Origin: Singulisphaera sp. GP187
Lineage (GTDB): Bacteria; Pseudomonadota; Gammaproteobacteria; Burkholderiales; Burkholderiaceae_C
Length of the DNA stretch: 14,710 nt
NCBI GenBank assembly: GCA_943327965.2
Contig: CALPYQ020000007.1
Coordinates: 1 to 14,710 of the forward strand
Reading direction: 5' to 3'
Both the position numbers and the translations under genes were made by a program. Numbering within the stretch: position 1 is the first letter of the stretch; each line of letters begins with the position of its first letter. Positions 1 to 6,927 of this stretch are shown one piece after another. The notes under the pieces were generated by a model. The model saw only the letters and a list, made by a program, of their open reading frames with translations, was not told the origin of the DNA and did no database searches.

Positions 1-589
1 CCGGGCGAAGGTAGATGTTGATTTCACGGCGGCTACCGCCCAACACATTGACAGCACCCACGCCCCTGACATTCTCAAGCCGCTTCTTGATCACTTGCTC
101 TGAGTAATTGGTGAGCTCGACCAAACTGATGGCTTTCGTGGCCTGATTCGTGACAGGAAAAACTGCCAATGACCAAACCGCTCGGCTGGTAGGGTCAAAT
201 CGAATGACGCGGGGTTCTTTAACTTCGTCTCGCAATGTGGCGCGCATGCCCGCCACTTTTTCGCGCACATCGTCGGCCGCTTTACGACCATCCATGTTGA
301 GTTGGAATTCAATGACCACCACCGATTGGTTTTCATAGCTCCGAGACGTCAGGGCATTGATGCCTGCAATCGAGTTGACGCTCTCTTCAATTTTTTTAGA
401 GACTTCGCTTTCGACAATTTCGGGTGAGGCGCCTGGATATTCCGTGAGGACCACCACCACTGGAAAATCGATGTTGGGAAATTGATCGACTTTGAGCTTT
501 TGAAAAGCAAACAAACCCATGACCACAAACACCATCATCAGCATGGTGGCGAAGACAGGATTCTTAAGGCTGACGCGTGTAAACCACAT
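1..589 (-). CDS. RND efflux pump inner-membrane subunit, HAE1/AcrB family (3' end beyond window)
   Basis: This is the N-terminal 196 residues of a proton-driven RND transporter; the rest of a protein of usually about 1,000 residues lies beyond the left edge. The ATG at 589 opens MWFTRVSLKNPVFATMLMMV, a short amphipathic start followed by TM1 (about residues 12-30). Next comes the family-typical VDQFPNIDFPVVVV segment, then the pore-domain start with YPGASPEIVESEVSKKIEE and SIAGINALTSRSYENQSVVV. No stop interrupts the frame to base 1. It begins 17 bases after the adaptor stop, with AAGG about 8 bases before the ATG, so it is the third gene of a tetR-adaptor-pump operon. Known RND pumps work with a periplasmic adaptor and an outer-membrane channel; no channel gene is visible. 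Family assignment is secure; the substrate cannot be read from this fragment. Confidence 0.93.
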   Translation of the reverse strand, partial: MWFTRVSLKNPVFATMLMMVFVVMGLFAFQKLKVDQFPNIDFPVVVVLTEYPGASPEIVESEVSKKIEESVNSIAGINALTSRSYENQSVVVIEFQLNMDGRKAADDVREKVAGMRATLRDEVKEPRVIRFDPTSRAVWSLAVFPVTNQATKAISLVELTNYSEQVIKKRLENVRGVGAVNVLGGSRREINIYLRP

Positions 590-606
590 ATGAAGACCTT
601 GGTGGT

Positions 607-1737
607 TTATTTTTGAAGCGTGGGCAATTTAACCAAAGTGCCTTCGCGAAGGGCCCCTGCACTGGGTGCCAGAACTTGGGTACCTTCGGTCATTTCTGGG
701 ACGGCCATCAAAGCCTTGCCATCGACTTCGCCTTTTGCCCCTAAGCTGACTTTCATGTGAACGACTTTGCCGTCTTGCACCACTTGAACATAAGGCAGTG
801 ATTTGTCGGTGCGAACGCTTTCAAGCGGAATGGCCACAGTTTGTATTTTTTGAGTGCCCAATGAGCCTTGCACAAACACACCGTGTCGAAGGGCTGGGTG
901 GCCTTGGACGCCCAAATAAACCAAAACACTTCGGCTACCCAATTGCGTACTGGGATTGATGCGCAATACCTTGGCGATGACTTCTTGTGACGAGCCCTCA
1001 ACGCTGAGTTTGGCGTTCTGACCTACTTTCACATTCAAAGCGTCGGCGGGTGTCAGTGTGGCTTCTAGTTCAAATTGAGACAGGTCAAGCACTTCCACAA
1101 TGCGTGCATCAGGCGCAACCCGCTCTCCGGTTTGGGCCAAGCGTTGGCTAACGAAACCATTCAAGGGCGATTTGACACTGCAGTCTTCTACTGCTTTGCT
1201 GGCCACATCCAAAGCAGAGAGGGCGGCTTGGTATGTTGCCTTGGCTGCATTGAGGTTGGCCTGAGAGGTGTCTAAGGCTGTTTTAGAAATAAAGCCTTGG
1301 TTAACCAGCGCATTGTTGTTGTCAAATTGACGTTGTGAAATTTCAATTTGTGCACGCGCTGCTTCGGCTTGTTGTTGCGCTTGTCGCTGTTTGGCCAGGT
1401 ATTCAGTTGGGTCTATTTTGGCAATGATTTGACCAGCTTTCACAGCATCGCCTTCTCGCACATCAAGGGCCATCAATTCACCTACCACCCGTGCTTTGAC
1501 CATGGCGCTGCGATTGGCCTTGAGCGTGCCTGAAATGGGCAAGCCTTGCGTCATGCTGTGCTTTTCTGCAAGCACCACATCTGATGCGACCAGTTCAATG
1601 CTGTTGGGGGCGCTTGATTTGGCAGACTGCGTGGCGGGAGATTGCGAGGCTGTTCGGCCTTTGAGGTAGAGGCCGCCCGCTGCAAATAGCACGATCGCCA
1701 AAGCAATTGTCAGTAAGGACTTTTTAGAAAATGTCAT
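607..1737 (-). CDS. RND efflux periplasmic adaptor (membrane fusion protein, HlyD/AcrA type)
   Basis: The 376-residue protein should bridge the RND pump to an outer-membrane channel. Residues about 5-24 form an uncleaved anchor or signal segment (LLTIALAIVLFAAGGLYL) with no lipobox Cys. A lipoyl/barrel-sandwich half follows, with VVGELMALDVREGDAVKAGQ at about 88-107. Next is an Ala/Gln-rich alpha-hairpin coiled coil (AKQRQAQQQAEAARAQIEIS and onward). The second lipoyl half reads VKSPLNGFVSQRLAQTGERV, followed by beta-barrel and membrane-proximal domains. Its ATG (1737-1735) overlaps the TetR stop in an ATGA arrangement, suggesting translational coupling, and no good Shine-Dalgarno is visible otherwise. 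The pump gene follows 17 bases downstream. Length and domain order are normal for the family. Confidence 0.93.
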   Translation of the reverse strand: MTFSKKSLLTIALAIVLFAAGGLYLKGRTASQSPATQSAKSSAPNSIELVASDVVLAEKHSMTQGLPISGTLKANRSAMVKARVVGELMALDVREGDAVKAGQIIAKIDPTEYLAKQRQAQQQAEAARAQIEISQRQFDNNNALVNQGFISKTALDTSQANLNAAKATYQAALSALDVASKAVEDCSVKSPLNGFVSQRLAQTGERVAPDARIVEVLDLSQFELEATLTPADALNVKVGQNAKLSVEGSSQEVIAKVLRINPSTQLGSRSVLVYLGVQGHPALRHGVFVQGSLGTQKIQTVAIPLESVRTDKSLPYVQVVQDGKVVHMKVSLGAKGEVDGKALMAVPEMTEGTQVLAPSAGALREGTLVKLPTLQK

Positions 1738-2381
1738 AGGATTTTTTCAAGCGATAAACCTCTCACAATGAGGTCTGCATGCTGTGCAATGTAGTTTTCT
1801 GGTGGAATGTTGGGTGCGCCTGGTAGGCATATGGCTTGGGTGTATTTGGCCATGATGAAAAACAGCATGGGCGCGATGACCACCATGGCTGTGCTGTCAA
1901 TGTCAAAATTTTTGAACTCGCCGCTTTGCTGTCCTCGCCTTAAGACATCTTTCAGCAATTGCATGGCGGGCTGAATCACTTCTTCCTGATAAAAATTGGC
2001 CAGGTCGGGAAAATGATGGCCTTCACTGATGATCAGTTTGGTAATGCCAGAGGCTTTGGTCGCGCCATAGCGTCGCCACCACTCCAGAATTAAAAAGTGC
2101 AGCAGTTCTGCGGCGTTGCCTTTGAAATTCGCAACTTCTAGCGCGCCTTCCGCCACCGTTTTAACGGCGTTTTCGCGGACCACGGCCTTGAACAATTCTT
2201 CCTTGCTGGGAAAGTACAAAAACAAGGTGCCTTTGGAGACGCCAGCCTTGGCAGCCACTTCCTCGGAGCGCGTTGCGGCAAACCCTTTTTCGACAAAAAG
2301 GTCTAGCGCTGCATCGAGCAATTCACCGGGTCGGTGTTGCTTGCGGCGTTCGCGTTTAGGTGGGGAAGGAAGTTCAGACAC
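1734..2381 (-). CDS. TetR/AcrR-family transcriptional regulator of the efflux operon
   Basis: A DNA-binding repressor with an N-terminal TetR helix-turn-helix: RPGELLDAALDLFVEKGFAA, then SEEVAAKAGVSKGTLFLYF and PSKEELFKAVV. The ligand-binding C-terminal half is divergent, as usual. I chose the GTG at 2381-2379, giving 215 residues opening MSELPSPPKRERRKQHRP, which resembles related TetR proteins. The frame also allows a TTG at 2432 (232 residues), but neither start has a convincing Shine-Dalgarno. The stop TGA overlaps the adaptor ATG by four bases, so the regulator is co-transcribed with the pump it probably controls. This autoregulated layout is inferred from context; I could not identify an operator. 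The start is uncertain, the family is not. Confidence 0.88.
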   Translation of the reverse strand: MSELPSPPKRERRKQHRPGELLDAALDLFVEKGFAATRSEEVAAKAGVSKGTLFLYFPSKEELFKAVVRENAVKTVAEGALEVANFKGNAAELLHFLILEWWRRYGATKASGITKLIISEGHHFPDLANFYQEEVIQPAMQLLKDVLRRGQQSGEFKNFDIDSTAMVVIAPMLFFIMAKYTQAICLPGAPNIPPENYIAQHADLIVRGLSLEKIL

Positions 2382-2453
2382 GTTTAATGACTCGTTGGTT
2401 AGTAATGTAAGGGTTTGTGCTAGGAGCGTCAAGCCATGAGCGTAGGAGAGGCG

Positions 2454-2480
2454 AAAAAAAAGACCGCCAAGGCGGTCTTT
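2454..2480 (-). terminator. Intrinsic terminator of the glutaryl-CoA dehydrogenase gene
   Basis: Perfect 10-bp inverted repeat: AAAGACCGCC at 2459-2468, two central bases, GGCGGTCTTT at 2471-2480. Read on the minus strand it ends in an eight-base T run (2461-2454), about 20 bases after the gcdH stop. It therefore separates gcdH from the tetR operon downstream on the same strand. This is a classic Rho-independent terminator. Confidence 0.9.
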
Positions 2481-2501
2481 CTGAGGCTTGCTTGCGCTAG
2501 C

Positions 2502-3689
2502 TCAATAGAAGGCTTGCAGTCCCGTTTGTGCGCGACCCAAAATGAGCGCGTGCACATCGTGTGTACCCTCATATGTGTTAACGGTTTCCAAGTTAATCAT
2601 GTGACGGATCACGTGGTACTCGTCGTGAATGCCGTTACCGCCGTGCATGTCGCGCGCCATGCGAGCGATGTCCAAAGCTTTGCCGCAGCTGTTGCGTTTG
2701 ATCAGGCTGATCATTTCTGGAACGGCTTTACCTTCGTCCATGAGTCGACCCACACGCAAGCAGGCTTGCAAACCCAAACTGATTTCGGTTTGCATGTCGG
2801 CCAGTTTCTTTTGAATCAATTGATTTTGGGCCAGTGGGCGACCAAACTGAACACGGTCAAGGGTGTATTGACGGGCACGATGCCAGCAGTCTTCTGCCGC
2901 GCCCAAAGCGCCCCAAGCAATGCCGTAGCGAGCCTTGTTCAAGCAACCAAAGGGGCCCTTCAAGCCTGACACATTGGGCAGCATGTTTTCTTCAGGAACA
3001 AAGACATCGTCCATGACAATTTCGCCAGTGATGCTGGCGCGCAAGCTCATCTTGCCTTCAATTTTGGGGGCGGTCAGGCCCTTCATGCCTTTTTCCAAGA
3101 TGAAGCCGCGAATAGCGGATTGGCCATCGCCTTCACCTTCCAACTTGGCCCAGACCACAAACACATCGGCGATTGGGGAATTGGTGATCCACATCTTGGC
3201 GCCCTTCATGATGAAGCCGCCGTCGACGGGTTTGGCGCGCGTGATCATGCTGGCAGGGTCAGAGCCGTGATTGGGTTCGGTCAGGCCAAAGCAACCCACC
3301 CATTCGCCGGTGGCCAATTTGGGCAAGTACTTTTGACGCTGGGCTTCAGATCCGTACTCATTGATAGGGTGCATGACCAGAGAGCTTTGCACACTCATGG
3401 CACTGCGGTAACCGCTGTCGACGCGTTCAACTTCACGGGCCACCAAGCCGTAGCTGACATAGTTCAAGCCAGTGCAACCATAACCTTCGATGGTGGAGCC
3501 TAAAAAGCCCATGCTGCCAAACTCGTTCATGATCTCACGGTCAAATTTTTCATGGCGAGCCGCCATTAACACGCGGGTTTGCAATTTCTCTTGGCAGAAG
3601 TCATGAGCGGCATCGACGATGGCTCTCTCGTCCTCGCTCAGTTGTTCGTTCAGCAAAAAGGCGTCATTCCATTGAAAAGTAGGCTTCAT
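2502..3689 (-). CDS. gcdH: Glutaryl-CoA dehydrogenase (FAD-dependent, decarboxylating)
   Basis: Converts glutaryl-CoA to crotonyl-CoA plus CO2, passing electrons to ETF; the reaction lies on lysine, tryptophan and some aromatic-acid degradation routes. The 395 residues fit the family. Diagnostic features include [20 protein letters not shown] (Arg95, the substrate-carboxylate binding region that separates GCDH from other acyl-CoA dehydrogenases). There is also [14 protein letters not shown] at 132-145 and the FAD-domain segment [18 protein letters not shown]. Catalytic base Glu374 sits in [19 protein letters not shown]. The ATG at 3689 matches the family N-terminus ([17 protein letters not shown]); the Shine-Dalgarno is weak. 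It is a single-gene unit with its own terminator, divergent from msrA, with a probable promoter and a palindromic operator candidate upstream. Confidence 0.95.
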   Translation of the reverse strand: MKPTFQWNDAFLLNEQLSEDERAIVDAAHDFCQEKLQTRVLMAARHEKFDREIMNEFGSMGFLGSTIEGYGCTGLNYVSYGLVAREVERVDSGYRSAMSVQSSLVMHPINEYGSEAQRQKYLPKLATGEWVGCFGLTEPNHGSDPASMITRAKPVDGGFIMKGAKMWITNSPIADVFVVWAKLEGEGDGQSAIRGFILEKGMKGLTAPKIEGKMSLRASITGEIVMDDVFVPEENMLPNVSGLKGPFGCLNKARYGIAWGALGAAEDCWHRARQYTLDRVQFGRPLAQNQLIQKKLADMQTEISLGLQACLRVGRLMDEGKAVPEMISLIKRNSCGKALDIARMARDMHGGNGIHDEYHVIRHMINLETVNTYEGTHDVHALILGRAQTGLQAFY

Positions 3690-3720
3690 GATTGATCAAC
3701 TTGTGTAGTTAAGTGAGGGT

Positions 3721-3728
3721 ATTTTATA
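3721..3728 (-). promoter_or_regulatory. Candidate -10 element for gcdH
   Basis: The minus strand reads TATAAAAT here, a good sigma-70 -10-like octamer about 32 bases before the gcdH ATG. The -35 region (TTTATG or nearby) is poor. That would fit a promoter needing an activator bound at the palindrome just upstream. Assigned by eye only. Confidence 0.45.
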
Positions 3729-3752
3729 GTCAGCTTAAATGTCCCATAAATA

Positions 3753-3770
3753 TGTTCTATTTGTAGAACA
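3753..3770. promoter_or_regulatory. Palindromic operator candidate between gcdH and msrA
   Basis: TGTTCTATTTGTAGAACA is a perfect 7-bp inverted repeat around four central bases. Its centre lies about 45 bases upstream of the start point predicted from the gcdH -10 element, a position common for activator sites. The arm style would suit an IclR-, LysR- or MarR-type regulator, but I cannot name it. It could also affect the divergent msrA promoter. Confidence 0.5.
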
Positions 3771-3816
3771 ATTAGTCCTTTGACACTAAAGGTTTTGAAT
3801 CTGCTTTGCAAGATGA

Positions 3817-3837
3817 ATTAAGCCGTTAGGCTTTAAT
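3817..3837 (+). promoter_or_regulatory. Hairpin in the msrA leader, with an upstream TTGACA
   Basis: ATTAAGCC and GGCTTTAAT (one bulged T) can pair around a GTTA loop, 18 bases before the msrA ATG. A perfect -35-like TTGACA lies at 3780-3785, but no convincing -10 follows at normal spacing. The hairpin lacks a U-tract, so a terminator is unlikely. Its function is unknown and it may be incidental. Confidence 0.25.
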
Positions 3838-3855
3838 TTGAAAGACAATACACCC

Positions 3856-4407
3856 ATGACTGAATCTACTCATTTTGAAACCATTGTGCTTGGCGGCGGT
3901 TGCTTTTGGTGTACCGAGGCGGTGTTTGTCCAAGTCAAAGGTGTGCTCGATGTTGAATCCGGCTACTGCAATGGCCAGACCCTCAACCCCACCTACGAGC
4001 AAGTGTGTTCTGGCTTAACGGGGCACAACGAAGTGGTTCGCCTCACTTATGACCCTCAAGTCATCAGTACGCGAGTTCTACTGGAAATCTTTTTCGTTGT
4101 CCACGACCCCACCACCTTGAATCGCCAAGGCAACGATCGCGGCACACAATACCGAAGCGGCATTTATTTCACCACGCCAGCCCAAGCCGAAACAGCCAAA
4201 GCCATCATTGCAGAAATTGATGCAGATGACGTTTTTGACGCTTCCGTGGTCACTGAGGTATTGCCTCTTCAAAACTACAGTGCGGCAGAGGACTATCACC
4301 AAGACTTTTTTGAGCGCAACCCTACCCAAGGCTATTGCTTGGCGGTTGCAGCGCCTAAGGTTTGGATGTTCAAGAAAACTTTTTCTGAGTGGGTCAAGTC
4401 CAAGTGA
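3856..4407 (+). CDS. msrA: Peptide-methionine (S)-S-oxide reductase MsrA
   Basis: Repairs S-epimer methionine sulfoxide in proteins and free methionine using thioredoxin. From the ATG at 3856 (183 residues) the catalytic motif GGGCFWCTEAVF places nucleophile Cys16. Family signatures follow: SGYCNGQTLNPTYEQVCSGL, TGHNEVV, and DPTTLNRQGNDRGTQYRSGI. The C-terminal GYCLAVAAPKVWMFKKTF holds a Cys in the usual YC-x-V-x-x-PK context, a plausible recycling residue. GCFWC carries a second Cys where many relatives have Gly. The frame opens further upstream at a TTG (3838), but the ATG with GAAAG about 11 bases upstream is better. Its stop overlaps the next gene by four bases (GTGA), so the two are probably translated together. 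Confidence 0.95.
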   Translation: MTESTHFETIVLGGGCFWCTEAVFVQVKGVLDVESGYCNGQTLNPTYEQVCSGLTGHNEVVRLTYDPQVISTRVLLEIFFVVHDPTTLNRQGNDRGTQYRSGIYFTTPAQAETAKAIIAEIDADDVFDASVVTEVLPLQNYSAAEDYHQDFFERNPTQGYCLAVAAPKVWMFKKTFSEWVKSK

Positions 4408-4763
4408 TTTTTCGCGCTAAGTTCAGAGGGTTATTTCAAGCACTGCTGATCAGTGCTGTGATGCTTGCGCCTGTATGGGGGCAAATTCACAAAACCATTC
4501 ACGGCTTTGCGCAACAACATGATGTTGGTCACGATCACGATCACGACCATGGCAATGACCATGACTTGTTCAGCGACCACGAAACAGGGTCTTTGCTTTG
4601 CCTGTCGCTGGACCATCTCGCATCTGGTGAAGGTCTTCAATCGGTGTGCACAACGGCTGCCATTGCTGAATGCCTACCTTTGTATTTTTCTTTCGAGTCC
4701 AAGCCTGTTTTCTCTGAGCGCTTACTCGCCTTCGCTGCACGCGCACCGCCTGTCTCCCTTTGA
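4404..4763 (+). CDS. Small His/Asp-rich exported or membrane-anchored protein, possible metal binder
   Basis: A 119-residue protein of no assigned function. Residues about 9-26 form a hydrophobic segment after a basic start (FRAKFRGLFQALLISAVMLA), a signal peptide or anchor. A His/Asp run follows at 39-59 (HDVGHDHDHDHGNDHDLFSD), typical of Zn/Ni/Cu/Co binding. After it come three cysteines (66, 82, 90) and the phrase LLCLSLDHLASGEGL. I recall similar small His-rich proteins just upstream of TonB-dependent metal receptors in related bacteria; this is memory, not a search. The GTG at 4404 overlaps the msrA stop as GTGA; an in-frame GTG at 4389 is the alternative. A TonB receptor begins 60 bases after its stop. 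A metal-delivery or sensing role is inferred. Confidence 0.75.
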   Translation: MIFRAKFRGLFQALLISAVMLAPVWGQIHKTIHGFAQQHDVGHDHDHDHGNDHDLFSDHETGSLLCLSLDHLASGEGLQSVCTTAAIAECLPLYFSFESKPVFSERLLAFAARAPPVSL

Positions 4764-4779
4764 TTCATGCATGAAGTTG

Positions 4780-4797
4780 CTCAAACTTTGGTTTGAG
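4780..4797. promoter_or_regulatory. Inverted repeat upstream of the TonB receptor
   Basis: CTCAAACTTTGGTTTGAG is a perfect 7-bp inverted repeat with a four-base centre, 26 bases before the receptor ATG. No T run follows, so it is not an obvious terminator. It could be an operator or a leader hairpin. It does not resemble the Zur or Fur consensus I know. Confidence 0.4.
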
Positions 4798-4823
4798 TGC
4801 TAATCCATTTTCAAAGGTTTTTT

Positions 4824-6875
4824 ATGTCTTTAATTTCTTCCCAAAAGGGCGGCTTTCGCACGCCTTGTACGTCTGTTTTTTCTATCGCTTCAGCAGCCCT
4901 GATGCTAGTCAGTCACAGTTTGTTTGCACCTACCGCAATGGCACAAGCCATTCAAGAGCTTGTCATTACAGGCAACCCATTGTCAAAGTCTCAAGCCAAT
5001 AGTGCGGTCAGTAGTTTGTCGGGACTTTCATTGCTCGAACAAGGACAAGGCACTTTAGGCGAAACCTTGAATCAGTTGCCCGGTGTCAGCAGCACTTATT
5101 TTGGTCCAAATGCCAGCCGTCCAATCATTCGAGGTCTGGATGGGGATCGGATTCGAATTCTCAACAACAGTGGCGCCAGCATGGATGCGTCGTCTCTTAG
5201 CTATGACCACGCTGTGCCTATGGATGTACTGACGACAGAACGCATTGAAGTGCTCCGCGGTCCGTCGGCATTGCAATACGGCGGCAGTGCCATTGGCGGC
5301 GTGGTGAATGTCATCGACAACCGCATTCCCCGGCAGAGGATGCAAGGAATTGCCGGTAAAGCGCAATCTCAATGGGCTTCTGGTCATCGCGAACGCTCAA
5401 ACGGAGCCATGCTAGAAGTCGGGCAAGGTGCTTGGGTGTTTCATGCTGATGCATTTGATCGTCGTACGGGCGATGTCTCTGTGCCTCAAAATTTACCTTG
5501 CAGCAAACCTGGTTCGCCTGAGTTGGCTTCGCGCATTTGCAACTCTGCCAGTGATGCACAAGGTGGGGCAGTGGGCGCAAGTTTGTTTTTTGACCGCGGC
5601 TACGTCGGCATGTCGGTCAACAGTTATCAAAGCAACTATGGCACTGTGGCAGAAGACGAGGTGACCATTGGCATGAAATCGAATCGCGCCTCTATAGAGG
5701 GGGAATTGCGCCCAAGTTCAAAGCTTGTGAAAAGTTTGAATTTTCAAGCCAGTCAAACGGATTACAAGCACACAGAATTTGATGCAGGAGAAGCTGGCAC
5801 CTTGTTTGCCAACAAGGGCCATGATGTGCGCGTTCAATTGCGTCACAAGCCATTGAAAACAGTTGTCGGTACTTGGGAAGGTGTTTGGGGTTGGCAATCT
5901 GAACAGGGTAAATTTGCTGCCGACGGCGCTGAAGCTTTTGCGCCATTCAGTAACACCCACACCAAAGCTTTGTTCTTGATTGAGGAGTACTCGGCGGGTC
6001 AAACCCGCTTCAATATTGGCTTTCGCCGAGAAAATGTGACGGTTGAATCTCTTGGTAACCCAGATCCCAATGTGGATCGGTTTGAATTGGGTGCACGCAA
6101 ATTCTCACCCAAGAGCTTTGCCACTTCTGCATCCTGGCAAGTGCGGCCCCAATGGCGCCTGAGTGCCAATGCATCACATGTTCAGCGTGCCCCCAAAGAT
6201 TACGAACTTTTTGCCAATGGCCCTCACATCGCTACGGCCGCATGGGAACGTGGCGATTCCACTTTAGGACTTGAAAAAGCCAACAGCTTTGACGTGTCAG
6301 CAGACTGGCAACAGGGGCCTCATCAATTTAAGTTGACAGCATTTCAAAGTAAGTTTTCAAACTTCATTGGCCTGCTGGGTACCTCTGAATTTGAGGAGGA
6401 TTTACCCTTGCAGGTTTATCAAGGCGTACGGGCCAATTTTTCGGGTCTAGAGGCTTCTTCGCAATGGCGCTTGTTGCAATCTTCTAGCACCCTTGATTTG
6501 GCGCTCAAAGCAGATGCCGTGCGTGCCAACAATTTGACGACTGGTGAACCATTGCCTCGAATTTCGCCTGTTCGCATGGGTGCGAGTTTGGTGCATGCAA
6601 CTGGACCTTGGACCGCGCGTTTGGGTTTTGATTGGCATGCATCACAAGACCGTGTCCCAACAGGCAGTTTGGCCACTGCGTCTTACACCTTGTGGCATGG
6701 GTTTGTTAGCTATCAGCAAAAATTGTCAGGCACCACTTTGAATTGGTTCGGTAAGCTAAACAATATGAGTAACCAATGGGCCTACAGCGCCACTTCCATA
6801 CTCACTTCTACGGCACCAGGCAAGTCGCCTTTGCCCGGAAGAAGCCTGAAGCTGGGCGTCATGGCAACTTTCTAA
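4824..6875 (+). CDS. TonB-dependent outer-membrane receptor, ZnuD-like
   Basis: An outer-membrane beta-barrel importer energised by TonB/ExbBD. From the ATG at 4824 (AAAGG six bases upstream; 683 residues) a signal peptide ends near residue 40 (FAPTAMA, then QAIQEL). A TonB-box-like ELVITGN follows, then the plug with TLGETLNQLPGVSSTYFGP, RPIIRGLDGDRIRILNN and IEVLRGPSALQYGGSAIGGV. The barrel occupies roughly 170-683 and ends in aromatic Phe (LKLGVMATF). The only two cysteines of the mature chain, 226 and 239, sit in an early probable extracellular loop and could form a disulfide. Overall layout and the loop and strand with VAEDEVTIGMKSNRASIEGE resemble zinc receptors of the ZnuD type. The His-rich protein upstream fits metal uptake, but a different metal or chelate is possible. 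Confidence 0.88.
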   Translation: MSLISSQKGGFRTPCTSVFSIASAALMLVSHSLFAPTAMAQAIQELVITGNPLSKSQANSAVSSLSGLSLLEQGQGTLGETLNQLPGVSSTYFGPNASRPIIRGLDGDRIRILNNSGASMDASSLSYDHAVPMDVLTTERIEVLRGPSALQYGGSAIGGVVNVIDNRIPRQRMQGIAGKAQSQWASGHRERSNGAMLEVGQGAWVFHADAFDRRTGDVSVPQNLPCSKPGSPELASRICNSASDAQGGAVGASLFFDRGYVGMSVNSYQSNYGTVAEDEVTIGMKSNRASIEGELRPSSKLVKSLNFQASQTDYKHTEFDAGEAGTLFANKGHDVRVQLRHKPLKTVVGTWEGVWGWQSEQGKFAADGAEAFAPFSNTHTKALFLIEEYSAGQTRFNIGFRRENVTVESLGNPDPNVDRFELGARKFSPKSFATSASWQVRPQWRLSANASHVQRAPKDYELFANGPHIATAAWERGDSTLGLEKANSFDVSADWQQGPHQFKLTAFQSKFSNFIGLLGTSEFEEDLPLQVYQGVRANFSGLEASSQWRLLQSSSTLDLALKADAVRANNLTTGEPLPRISPVRMGASLVHATGPWTARLGFDWHASQDRVPTGSLATASYTLWHGFVSYQQKLSGTTLNWFGKLNNMSNQWAYSATSILTSTAPGKSPLPGRSLKLGVMATF

Positions 6876-6898
6876 AATCTAGCGATCTGCCATGCTTT

Positions 6899-6927
6899 CA
6901 TGATGCCCTGATAATCAGGGTGTCATG
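6899..6927 (+). promoter_or_regulatory. Long dyad covering the Shine-Dalgarno and start codon of the AEC gene
   Basis: CATGA (6899-6903) pairs with TCATG (6923-6927). The TG pairs at 6904-6905 and 6921-6922 form G-U wobbles in RNA, and CCCTGAT (6906-6912) pairs with ATCAGGG (6914-6920). The transcript could fold into a stem of about 13 bp with a tiny loop. That stem would bury AGGG and the AUG at 6925. No T run follows, so a terminator for the receptor gene is less likely. At DNA level it could be an operator. Confidence 0.5.

Noticed and set aside
2436..2969. Plus-strand open frame (177 codons) opposite gcdH
   Set aside because: It reads through the terminator and antisense to a confident enzyme gene; no recognisable protein features.
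4780..4797. Zur or Fur box before the TonB receptor
   Set aside because: The arms CTCAAAC/GTTTGAG do not match the GTTATA-type Zur or GATAAT-type Fur patterns I know.
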